The notes below the pieces were generated by a model, which saw nothing but the letters and a program-made list of their open reading frames with translations, searched no databases and had not been told where the DNA came from. Positions 33,919 through 41,677 of a stretch of DNA of 51,373 nt are shown in pieces. Position 1 is the stretch's first letter. The number at the start of each line of letters is the position of its first letter. Made by a program: the position numbers and the translations under genes. The stretch is from contig CALEDH010000015.1 of the NCBI GenBank assembly GCA_937949785.1, positions 1-51,373 on the forward strand. Reading direction: 5' to 3'. Source of the DNA: an uncultured Sulfolobales archaeon. GTDB taxonomy: Archaea; Thermoproteota; Thermoprotei_A; Sulfolobales; NBVN01.

Positions 33919-34008
33919 GCCGCCGTAGCTTAGTCTGGTCAGAGCGCCGGACTCATACGGCCCGCCTGGGAGATCCGGAGGTCCGGGGTTCGAATCCCCG
34001 CGGCGGCA
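33919..34008 (+). tRNA. tRNA-Met (CAT), elongator type, with a 15-nt intron
   Basis: GCCGCCG (33919-33925) pairs with CGGCGGC (34001-34007), discriminator A at 34008, CCA not encoded. The anticodon stem CCGGA (33947-33951) pairs with TCCGG (33974-33978). The loop is C-T-CAT-A, then a 15-nt insertion (33958-33972) at the canonical 37/38 position, then A38. The T arm CGGGG-TTCGAAT-CCCCG is perfect. The mature length of 75 nt and the stem CCGGACTCATA...ATCCGGAGGTC fit elongator tRNA-Met. tRNA-Ile2 with a modified C34 is the alternative. Confidence 0.9.
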
Positions 34009-34145
34009 CTTATAGTAGATTTAAAAATTACTTTAGTAATAGTTATTGGGATGATTAATGACTCCAGAAGCGAGTTGATGAGCTTCTCCATCCCTAAATG
34101 ACCGCTTAAGTAAGTTTAACCGCATTGAAGTAAGTTAAAATAGAT

Positions 34146-34679
34146 TTACGTAAGGCAGAAGGATTCATCAAGCACAAGGAATAGTTTTAAGTTGAACTTA
34201 CCGACCCCCTCAGCATTCCACCTCAGAATAAGTGTGAGGTTGTAATACCCTCCTTCAACATTTAATGGTACGTCATAACCTGGGATTAACATTAATATCC
34301 TAAAGCACTGCCCTCCTAAATCTAGTAGGCAGGGCATTCCAATACTGTAGTTACGTTTGTCAGAGCTTAAGAGTAGCTCACCGTTTAAGACTAGCGTGAA
34401 GTTACCTTCATACCTACTCAATTCTTTCTTAATGACGATATTGCCCGTAGGTATGTTAAGGCTACCTAAGTTAATCAACTTCACACCCTCCTTACTATCT
34501 ATGTTAAGTTCAACATCTACAGCCACGGTACTTGAGTTATACTCCTGTTTAACTCCTACCACTCCCCTCACATTAACCTCAAGTAAGCTCCTCGTATAGA
34601 GTGATGCAACCGTGAAAGCGCTTATAACTACTAATACTATTAAGGCAGTATGTACAAATACTTTCCTTCTCATGAGCAT
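34146..34679 (-). CDS. Secreted or membrane-anchored protein, unknown
   Basis: 177 residues. MLMRRK followed by a hydrophobic stretch (about residues 8-28) is a signal peptide or anchor. The rest is beta-rich with four or five NxS/NxT sequons and two or three cysteines (near 126, 134 and 175). The Asn-glycosylation sites and basic N-terminus indicate an extracytoplasmic protein. No family recognised. Confidence 0.6.
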   Translation of the reverse strand: MLMRRKVFVHTALIVLVVISAFTVASLYTRSLLEVNVRGVVGVKQEYNSSTVAVDVELNIDSKEGVKLINLGSLNIPTGNIVIKKELSRYEGNFTLVLNGELLLSSDKRNYSIGMPCLLDLGGQCFRILMLIPGYDVPLNVEGGYYNLTLILRWNAEGVGKFNLKLFLVLDESFCLT

Positions 34680-35079
34680 CCCCTAATACATCTTAAGTTT
34701 AATTAACTATTAAATCTAATCACCGAACATATCCGTTCAATTTGTTGGACTGTAAGCTGAGTAAAAGTCTTAAAGGTTCTTAGTTATTATGGGTATTTGA
34801 AGGCACTACCTTTTCGCCTCTATGGTGTTGTGGTTGTCAGAGGTGGGTACTCCGCATATCCTGTGAGGCGGCTCAGCGATGTCCGCCGATAGAGCCTACA
34901 CTTAAGTAGTGATGTTTCCGTAAACGCTCTGACTAACGTGTGTTAAGAAATAAGTTATTCGTTCTTAATACGTTATTAATATGTAAATGAGGTGTTTTAA
35001 CTATTAATTTGACTTACTAAGTAATTCATCCCTACGTGGTAATAGTCCTACCATATTTAAGTTTGTATTATGTTCAGGA
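34680..35079. other. 400-nt intergenic region with a structured segment
   Basis: No gene is visible. An A+T-rich promoter-like part lies at 34680-34780 and another at 34930-35060. Between them is the G+C-richer structured element described separately at 34815-34894. Confidence 0.4.
34815..34894 (+). ncRNA. Candidate structured RNA with alternative pairings
   Basis: Two mutually exclusive folds are visible. In one, CTCTAT (34818-34823) pairs with ATAGAG (34889-34894) around a GGCGG/CCGCC hairpin (34867-34871 with 34883-34887). In the other, CGCCTC (34815-34820) pairs with GAGGCG (34865-34870). It is more G+C-rich than the flanks. It matches no RNA I know; strand and function are unproven. Confidence 0.25.
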
Positions 35080-35619
35080 ATGTTATCGGGATACGCTTTG
35101 AGTGATGTGACAACTTATTACCTACCTGAGGTCTTCATATCTGACGAGAGATCTCATATTGATATAATAGCTGAAACTTTAGTGAGAACCGCCTCTATAG
35201 CAGGTATTCTTAAAAGTATTGGTGAGGATTACAGTGAGTTAGTACAAATTCTTAAGTTTTTAACCTCAGAATTAGTGATGGAATTGTATACTACTTCATT
35301 TGCTGATGGTGTTGTCGGTGAGTTATATGATGCTATTAAAATTCGTCTTTGGGATATAGACGACGAGTCTAAGCTGTCAGTATTTATTAACGATGTAGTA
35401 TTTCTAGGTGTTATGGTTAAGGAAGGGATTAACAACTCAGAAGTCGTTGGATTAGCTGGGGAGGTAATGGAGGAATTCGCAAATATGTTTTCATTAGATT
35501 TAAGTAAATGTAACGTTGTGAGGGAGGTAATGAATAGCGGTAATCCAGCCCTCATCCTTCAGGTAGTGTTACTAGGCCTCGTATTAGCTGTAGGTGGGCT
35601 TAGCTATGATGGTGGCTAA
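35080..35619 (+). CDS. Mostly helical protein of unknown function, pairs with a zinc-finger gene
   Basis: 179 residues, predicted largely alpha-helical and acidic, with a single hydrophobic helix at the C-terminus (about 155-175, NPALILQVVLLGLVLAVGGL) that may anchor it in the membrane. The zinc-finger gene starts 2 nt after its stop, so the two form an operon. No family recognised. Confidence 0.6.
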   Translation: MLSGYALSDVTTYYLPEVFISDERSHIDIIAETLVRTASIAGILKSIGEDYSELVQILKFLTSELVMELYTTSFADGVVGELYDAIKIRLWDIDDESKLSVFINDVVFLGVMVKEGINNSEVVGLAGEVMEEFANMFSLDLSKCNVVREVMNSGNPALILQVVLLGLVLAVGGLSYDGG

Positions 35620-35621
35620 TC

Positions 35622-35936
35622 ATGTCTAGGGTTGACGTACTGTCGGAGAGGCTTATAGAATTTGTTGCTAGGGCTGCGTCGAAGATAAGTTACGATCAAC
35701 GTAAGTTAGCAGCTATTTCCGGGACTTCAATGTATAAAATCATAGTCAACGTAGTTAATAGGGTATCCGACTTTATCTCTGAAGATAGAAATGGATTATT
35801 ATGGTGTAGATTATGTGGTAGAGGTCCGTTTACTAAGAGAGGTCTTTACCTACATCTAGTTAGGGTTCACGGCTTTGAGATTAAGGATATAACCGAAGAT
35901 GAACTACGTAGAGAATTAACAACCGCTCAAAAGTAG
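35622..35936 (+). CDS. C2H2 zinc-finger protein
   Basis: 104 residues. CRLCGRGPFTKRGLYLHLVRVHG (about residues 66-88) is a classic C2H2 finger (CxxC, 12 residues, HxxxxH). The N-terminal 60 residues are helical and may be a second DNA-binding or dimerisation unit. Small single-finger proteins of this kind are common in crenarchaea and their viruses and act as regulators. It is translated with the helical protein before it. Confidence 0.7.
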   Translation: MSRVDVLSERLIEFVARAASKISYDQRKLAAISGTSMYKIIVNVVNRVSDFISEDRNGLLWCRLCGRGPFTKRGLYLHLVRVHGFEIKDITEDELRRELTTAQK

Positions 35937-36121
35937 GTTATAAACTGCTCCTACCTAACGTTAAGTTTACTGCCTAACTTACTTCAATGTGGTTAAACTT
36001 ACTTAAGCCATACCCGGTGCGTAGGTGGGCCTAAGTCACTGTTAGCTGATAAATGCAGACTCCAAGCAGATATGCATCTAGTAGCCGCTTGAAACATAGC
36101 CATGAAACCCCAACGTGCCGT

Positions 36122-36211
36122 CCACCACCTTTGGCGGCAAAAGCCATCGATGAAGCCCTTAAGGCTGAGGTAGAACGGATAATCATAAAGTATTATCTAC
36201 CTGACAACGAT
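36122..36211 (+). mobile_element. Decayed TnpB 3'-end-like fragment, copy C
   Basis: One open frame reads AKAIDEALKAEVERIIIKYYLPDND. It shares LKAEV and LPDND, eight codons apart, with copy A. A CCACC...GGCGG hairpin precedes it as in copies A and D. A short ORF (36053-36235) covers it but has no RBS and looks like a remnant. This is the main content of the gap 35937-36281. Confidence 0.45.
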
Positions 36212-36281
36212 TCTAAGTTAAATGGAAAGAGCTAGGTTTTACTCTTAAATAAAAATTATATAAGCCGTAGGTTAGGGATGC

Positions 36282-36692
36282 TTACTTTAGCGGTGCTGAT
36301 GATCTATCTACGTAGTTAACCTTAAATGTTTTAGGCTTTAATGTGGAGAGCACGTATTCGAACGCGGTCCATGGATCGCTCTTCTCACCACATGTGTATA
36401 TGTCTATTGTGGCATACTTATATTCAACCCATGTATGTAGTGCTATATGAGATTCGGTAATTAGGGCTAACACTGAGACCCCACCCTTAATACCTTCTAC
36501 CTTCCATGACTTTACCTCAACTAACGTCATATTAGCCAGATGTGCAGCGTTCACGACTAAGTTCTTAAGGAAGTTCTCATCGTTGATGGTCTGCGGGTCT
36601 AAGTCGTAGAGATTTGCGAAGATGTGTTTACCGATAATGCCTTCTAGATCTAACATATACCCGCTTACTCCAAATGTCTGGGTTTGAACCAT
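36282..36692 (-). CDS. speD: S-adenosylmethionine decarboxylase family proenzyme
   Basis: 136 residues, the class 1B length. TESHIALHTWVEYKYATIDIYTCG contains the autocleavage Glu-Ser pair (Ser at about residue 81 becomes the pyruvoyl group), the His that follows it and the active-site Cys at about 101. It makes decarboxylated AdoMet for spermidine and longer polyamines. In crenarchaea a close paralogue has become an arginine decarboxylase, and the sequence alone does not settle which this is. The usual HTWPE reads HTWVE here. Confidence 0.85.
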   Translation of the reverse strand: MVQTQTFGVSGYMLDLEGIIGKHIFANLYDLDPQTINDENFLKNLVVNAAHLANMTLVEVKSWKVEGIKGGVSVLALITESHIALHTWVEYKYATIDIYTCGEKSDPWTAFEYVLSTLKPKTFKVNYVDRSSAPLK

Positions 36693-36895
36693 CTTTCTAT
36701 TATATCCTCCTAATTGAAGGTTTGATGGAAAAACCTTTATAAACTTAACGCATATGAAACCGACTTAACGTAAATAGAAAACGGATAAGTTAACAGCTTA
36801 AAACACCTTAAACTCAACGTATTTACGTATTACCTTTATCATCTTCTCTATGGAGACTGTGGGAAACTATGACGTATCTTCCTTATAAGTAGAAC

Positions 36896-37513
36896 CTAAC
36901 TATTTACGTACTGTACCTCCTTAACATCGCTGGTTAGTAACCTCCTAACATCGTCTAAGAACTTAAACTCGCTTACAACGATTTTATATAGCCTACGTAT
37001 ATGTGCTTCACTGAGGTTTAACTCATTACTCAATTTCTTAATGTCTAAGCTGCTCTCTGAAAGCGTGCTTAATGCGATCTTAGCTAGAGCTACCTTAGCC
37101 CTATCGGTCCGTGATGCTAGTTTAGGGTACTTCATTAACGTATCTAGAACTAACTTCATGGGTTTATCTGAAGTTAACTTATCGAAGTCTACGTTAGGTT
37201 TTTTAAATACCTTTACTAACGGTGAGTAACCTAGAGAGTACTGCTTAAAGACTTCGTTGTCTACCGTTAGGCCATATTCGTAAGCCTTCTTAACCAACTC
37301 TAAGTAAGTTTTTGTCTTTTTACTTAAAGATATTTTAGAGTTAGTTCTTTTTGAAGGTCTACGAACTTCCTGCAGGTCATGTAAGTTAAGCGGTGTGTGA
37401 AATTGATATATAGTATCTATCACAGTACCGCAATCACCGCATACTATATACCCTCTTTCATAATCCCACATCACGTTTGTCGAATGGCAATGAGTACACC
37501 GCGTAATAACCAC
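36896..37513 (-). CDS. TFIIB-type zinc-ribbon protein with reduced C-terminal domain
   Basis: 205 residues. The N-terminal ribbon CTHCHSTNVMWDYERGYIVCGDCGTVID (CxxC-17-CxxC) is the TFB/TFIIB type, followed by a basic linker (KRTNSKISLSKKTK). Full TFB has two cyclin folds and about 300 residues. Here only one helical unit remains, ending in a helix-turn-helix (DIKKLSNELNLSEAHIRRLYKIV). This could be a Tfb3-like factor or an archaeal relative. It is divergent from the NAD-kinase-like gene. Confidence 0.65.
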   Translation of the reverse strand: MVITRCTHCHSTNVMWDYERGYIVCGDCGTVIDTIYQFHTPLNLHDLQEVRRPSKRTNSKISLSKKTKTYLELVKKAYEYGLTVDNEVFKQYSLGYSPLVKVFKKPNVDFDKLTSDKPMKLVLDTLMKYPKLASRTDRAKVALAKIALSTLSESSLDIKKLSNELNLSEAHIRRLYKIVVSEFKFLDDVRRLLTSDVKEVQYVNS

Positions 37514-37570
37514 CGTAACGGCACTTAGCTAAGACTTCTTAATAACGTAGCTGTAGTATTATACCTGTGG

Positions 37571-38704
37571 GTGTGTGAGTTGGGTGAAAGTAACGCAACT
37601 ATAGGCTTCTTAGTGAACCCCATAGCCGGTATCGGAGGTAGTGTTGGTTTGAAAGGAAGTGATGGAGACCTATACGTCGAGGCCGTGAGGAGGGGAGGTA
37701 AGCCAGTAGCTCCTGAAAGAGCTTTTAGATTTCTTAAGAAATTAAAAGAATATTTAGATGATTTAAAGTTCGTAGTCCCCCCTAAGCACATGGGTTGGGA
37801 ATACGTTAAAGAGTTCTTCAGGTCTGTTAAGGTATTAAACATCGATGTGGGAGAACGGACCTCTAGGTTAGATACGATGAGTTCTTGCAAGTTGATGATT
37901 AAAGAACATGTAGATTTAATAGTTTTTGTAGGAGGGGACGGCACTGCTAGAGATATATTTGACGTAGTAGGCGTCTCAACCATCATACTCGGAGTTCCTT
38001 CAGGCGTTAAGATGTATTCGGGCGTGTTTGCGTCAAGTCCCGAAGCCGCTGCTGAGATAGTCACATCTTACATCAACCGAAATGCTCATATAGAGTTAGG
38101 TGAGATAGCAGATGTTGATGAGGGAGGTTTAAAGGATGACGTTATTAAAGTTAAGGTCTACGGTATAGCTAAGGTACCTCAGCATAAGGAGCTATTAGTA
38201 CCTTCTAAGGACTTCAGCATTAGTTCTGAGGTAGATAAGGAAGAAGTAGCTGAGTACGTAGTTGAAAATGTAATTGAACCTAACACTCTGTACTTACTAG
38301 GTCCTGGATCAACTACTAAAGCAGTAGCTGATAAGCTAGGAATTAATAAGACTTTACTAGGTGTTGACGCAGTATATAACCGAGAGCTAGTTGGGAAGGA
38401 CTTAAATGAGAAAGAAATACTGGAATTACTAAGGACTTATGAGAGGGTTAAGATAGTGTTAACACCAATAGGTAGGCAGGGCTTCATATTCGGTAGAGGT
38501 AACCAGCAGATATCACCTACCGTGGTGAGAGCTGTTGGGAAGTCTAATATGATCGTAGTAGCAACGCGTAGTAAGGCACTTGGACTGAAGTTCTTAAGAG
38601 TTGATACTGGGGATCCAGTGCTTGATAAAGAGCTTGAAGGTTATATAAGAGTCATAGTTGGTTATAACGAAGAAATGGTAATGAGAGTTCTAAGCTTTAC
38701 CTAA
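37571..38704 (+). CDS. ATP-NAD kinase-like protein, COG3199 family
   Basis: 377 residues. IGFLVNPIAGIGGSVGLKGSDG (N-terminus) and FVGGDGTARDIF (about residue 116-127) are the NxxAG and GGDGT motifs of the NAD/diacylglycerol kinase superfamily. LGVPSGVKMYSGVFA and YLLGPGSTTKAVADKLG are typical of COG3199. The start is GTG at 37571, with TTG at 37580 as an alternative. It is expected to phosphorylate NAD or a related substrate. Its 3' end meets the gcvPB 3' end (8-nt overlap, convergent). Confidence 0.85.
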   Translation: MCELGESNATIGFLVNPIAGIGGSVGLKGSDGDLYVEAVRRGGKPVAPERAFRFLKKLKEYLDDLKFVVPPKHMGWEYVKEFFRSVKVLNIDVGERTSRLDTMSSCKLMIKEHVDLIVFVGGDGTARDIFDVVGVSTIILGVPSGVKMYSGVFASSPEAAAEIVTSYINRNAHIELGEIADVDEGGLKDDVIKVKVYGIAKVPQHKELLVPSKDFSISSEVDKEEVAEYVVENVIEPNTLYLLGPGSTTKAVADKLGINKTLLGVDAVYNRELVGKDLNEKEILELLRTYERVKIVLTPIGRQGFIFGRGNQQISPTVVRAVGKSNMIVVATRSKALGLKFLRVDTGDPVLDKELEGYIRVIVGYNEEMVMRVLSFT

Positions 38705-40220
38705 TCATCGACTTTCTACCTAACCTACTTAAGAATTTAAATGTTGGTGTCCTAGTAAGTGGGTGGTTAGCCAGTCCTAAGTCTAACCTGCCGACAGACG
38801 TGTTTTCTGGGCATTTCTTTAACTTCGCTGGGTCTTTGTAAGCATCCTCAACTATACTCCTATACAACTCAGCGTACATCTCTATGTTTTCCCTACTCTC
38901 ACTCTCAGTAAACTCAACCATATGTGCCTCATTAACAATTAACGGGAAGTATATTGTCGGCGCGTAAACCCCTCTATCTATTAAAGCTTTAGCGATGTCC
39001 TCGGCGTTAACACCAGTATCTCTGAGTAGGTCTTCAAAGCTTAGTACTACCTCATGCTTTCTAAACTTACCCTTACCATATGGGATTGAAATCCCCCTCA
39101 CACCGCTAATTAACTTTATGAAGTAATTAGTATTCAGTACTGCAACCTCAGCGACCTCTCTTACATTAGGTCCTAGGGTCAGCATGTATAGAAAAGCTTT
39201 AACTAACGGTATTATATTACCGTAAAATTGTGAAACCCTCCCAATACTCTTTTTCTTGCCGTAGTTGAGGAAGTATTTGACTCCGTCAAATCCTACAGTA
39301 GGTATTGGTAGGTAGTCAACTAACTCCCCCTTAGCACATATCACTCCAGCTCCTGGACCTCCACCGCCATGAGGTGCTCCAAACGTTTTATGAATGTTAA
39401 GGTGGACTATGTCAAAGCCCATATCACCAGGTCTTACGACCCCTAATATACCGTTTAAGTTGGCGCCATCGTAGTATAGGAGGCCGCCTGCTCTATGCAC
39501 CTCATCAGCTATCTCACCTATCCTACTTTCAAAAATCCCTAAAGTATTAGGATTAGTTAACATTATTCCTGCAGTCCTACTACTTAAAACACTTCTAAGC
39601 GCGTCGATATCCACCTCCCCAGACTCCGAGGTAGGTATTTTAATAACTTTGAATCCAGCCATAGCAGCACTTGCTGGATTACTACCATGAGCGTTATCAG
39701 GTACTAGTAGCTCATCTCTAAACACCTCACCTCTATCTAAGTGGTACTTCTTAATCATCAGAGCTCCGGCAAACTCTCCAGAAGCACCTGCAGGTGGTTG
39801 TAAACAGCACTCATCCATACCTACGAGTTCAGCCAACCATTTCTGAAGTAAGTACATAACTTCTAAAACACCTTGAACAGTGCTTTCATCCTGATATGGG
39901 TGGAGGTCTCTTAACCCCTCATTACCAGCTAATTCCTCAAGCAACTTAGGATTATACTTCATGGTACAAGAACCTAACGGCACCGGCCCTAAATCAACTC
40001 CATAACCCATCTGACTTAGCCTTATGAAATGCCTTACAACTTCAACTTCAGATAGATTTGGGATTTGAGGGGGTTTAGACCTAACAACCTTCTTCGGAAG
40101 TAAATCCTCTACATCACCTACAACCTCCGCAAACTCATTACCTCCAAAGTAGAACGTAGGTTTTCCATACATGCTTAACTTAAATAGTAATTCCTCATCC
40201 CAATTAGCCTGCCTCCACAT
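38697..40220 (-). CDS. gcvPB: Glycine dehydrogenase (decarboxylating) subunit 2
   Basis: About 507 residues. NIHKTFGAPHGGGGPG carries the PLP-binding lysine (near residue 277), and GSCTMKYNPK near residue 84 is the other family marker. It forms the P-protein with GcvPA, decarboxylating glycine and loading the aminomethyl group on GcvH. A TTG at 40223 precedes ATG 40220. The ATG overlaps the gcvPA stop by one base (TGATG) and follows GGTGG, so it is preferred. Confidence 0.95.
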   Translation of the reverse strand: MWRQANWDEELLFKLSMYGKPTFYFGGNEFAEVVGDVEDLLPKKVVRSKPPQIPNLSEVEVVRHFIRLSQMGYGVDLGPVPLGSCTMKYNPKLLEELAGNEGLRDLHPYQDESTVQGVLEVMYLLQKWLAELVGMDECCLQPPAGASGEFAGALMIKKYHLDRGEVFRDELLVPDNAHGSNPASAAMAGFKVIKIPTSESGEVDIDALRSVLSSRTAGIMLTNPNTLGIFESRIGEIADEVHRAGGLLYYDGANLNGILGVVRPGDMGFDIVHLNIHKTFGAPHGGGGPGAGVICAKGELVDYLPIPTVGFDGVKYFLNYGKKKSIGRVSQFYGNIIPLVKAFLYMLTLGPNVREVAEVAVLNTNYFIKLISGVRGISIPYGKGKFRKHEVVLSFEDLLRDTGVNAEDIAKALIDRGVYAPTIYFPLIVNEAHMVEFTESESRENIEMYAELYRSIVEDAYKDPAKLKKCPENTSVGRLDLGLANHPLTRTPTFKFLSRLGRKSMIR

Positions 40221-41608
40221 CAACTACCACCCAGTAAACCTTCAATACTTGATGTAAGCACGTCTATATCTGACTTACTGTGGAGTTCTGTGAAGCACAT
40301 TATACAAGCTTCGCCGAGTTCTGGAAACTCCCTACCTACGTACTTACCCCCTAATATCCCCCTCTTAAGTAATCCACGGTGTAATTCGTCATAACTCTCC
40401 ACCTTGAAAGCTACTGTAACCTCTCTGAAGTGCTTACCGTCCGGGAATACAGGCACTTCAACACCGTTAATACTTGAGAGCTTCCTAATGGCGTAGTAGG
40501 TTCTAAGTAGTATGGACTCACCGAGCTCCTTAATACCTTCAGATCCAAGTAAGCTTAAGTACACTGCTGAGGCAATAGCCATTAAAGAACTATTTGTCGT
40601 GATATTTGAGGTAGCCCTCTCCCTCCTTATATGTTGCTCCCTTGCCTGCAATATCATCGTATAAGCTAGTCTACCGTTGACGTCTAAAGTAGCACCTATC
40701 AACCTACCGGGTAGTTGGTTAATCATCCTCTCATCACTAATGCCTAAGATACCAGCCGACGGTCCGCCGAAATTCATCCCCAATCCTAAAGATTGTGCAT
40801 CCCCCACCACTATGTCAGCACCTAACACACCAGGAGCCTCTAAAACGCCTAAGGATATTGGTAAGGCGTTAACCACAACTAACGCATCATACTTATGCGT
40901 TAGCTCTACTAACTCCTTTAAATAAACTTCAATACATCCGAAATAATTTGGTGTTTCTACATATACTGAGCTTACATCACCTCCCTTAAGCTTAACCTCT
41001 AACTCATTAATATCTACGCAGCCAGTCAACCTGTCATAACCAACCCTATTAATGGTTACCCCAGTACCTAAGAACCAAGTGTTAATTACTTCGTAGACCT
41101 CTGGGTTAACATTAGATGGTATTAAAACCTTCTTCCTCTTATTAACCCTCACAGCCATCCTAAGCGCTTCAGCAGCAGCTGTACTGCCGTTATACATAGA
41201 AGCATTAACTACGTCTACACCATATAGCTCAGCGATTAAGCTCTCATACTCAAATAACGCTTGTAAAATACCTTGCGAAACTTCTGGTTGGTATGGTGTG
41301 TATGCGGTGTAGAACTCGTTCCTACTAATAATGCTTCCCACCACTGCTGGGACGTAATGTGCGCAGATACCCCCACCGGTAAATGGTGGTGGGTCGTTAA
41401 ACACTTTATTCTTAGACATTAACCTCTTAAAATATCGCTTAACCTCTAACTCGCTTAAAGACCTACCTAGACCTATATCTAACTCCCTATTAACTATCAA
41501 TTCTTTAGGGACGTCGCTAAACAACTCTGAAACATCGTTAATACCTAAAGCATCTGCTAACTGCTTCTTAATGGTGGGCGAGGAGTTAGGTATCCAGTAA
41601 TGAGGCAA
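40220..41608 (-). CDS. gcvPA: Glycine dehydrogenase (decarboxylating) subunit 1
   Basis: 462 residues, the typical GcvPA length. FTGGGICAHYVPAVV, YTPYQPEVSQGILQ, NASMYNGSTAAAEA and the LGLGMNFGGPSAGI region match the family and complete the P-protein active site across the subunit interface. ATG at 41608 lies about 5 nt from an inverted repeat that fills the gcvPA-gcvT promoter gap. It is co-transcribed with gcvPB. Confidence 0.95.
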   Translation of the reverse strand: MPHYWIPNSSPTIKKQLADALGINDVSELFSDVPKELIVNRELDIGLGRSLSELEVKRYFKRLMSKNKVFNDPPPFTGGGICAHYVPAVVGSIISRNEFYTAYTPYQPEVSQGILQALFEYESLIAELYGVDVVNASMYNGSTAAAEALRMAVRVNKRKKVLIPSNVNPEVYEVINTWFLGTGVTINRVGYDRLTGCVDINELEVKLKGGDVSSVYVETPNYFGCIEVYLKELVELTHKYDALVVVNALPISLGVLEAPGVLGADIVVGDAQSLGLGMNFGGPSAGILGISDERMINQLPGRLIGATLDVNGRLAYTMILQAREQHIRRERATSNITTNSSLMAIASAVYLSLLGSEGIKELGESILLRTYYAIRKLSSINGVEVPVFPDGKHFREVTVAFKVESYDELHRGLLKRGILGGKYVGREFPELGEACIMCFTELHSKSDIDVLTSSIEGLLGGS

Positions 41609-41611
41609 TCC

Positions 41612-41648
41612 TAAACCCTATTAACTAAACTAGTAGGGTTTAATAATC
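41612..41648. promoter_or_regulatory. Divergent gcv promoter with a 9-bp inverted repeat
   Basis: TAAACCCTA (41612-41620) and TAGGGTTTA (41634-41642) form a perfect inverted repeat with a 13-nt spacer. The spacer and right arm hold TATA-like sequence for both directions (TTTAGTTAATA on minus, GGTTTAATAATC on plus). The centre-to-centre distance of 22 bp is two helical turns, as for a dimeric repressor. It controls gcvPA-gcvPB on one side and gcvT-gcvH on the other. Confidence 0.55.
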
Positions 41649-41677
41649 TTCAAACATAACGAATTAACGTGATTTAA

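Noticed and set aside
34900-34975. C/D box sRNA (GTGATG ... CTGA near 34908-34935)
   Set aside because: Only one C-like and one D-like box; no C' or D partner boxes at the right spacing.
36053-36235. 60-codon ORF as a real small gene
   Set aside because: No RBS, and it matches the decayed TnpB-like fragments elsewhere in the window, so it is treated as a remnant.
37525-38064. 179-codon minus-strand ORF
   Set aside because: Antisense to the NAD-kinase-like gene, whose GGDGT motif is clear; the ORF has no RBS or recognisable domain.
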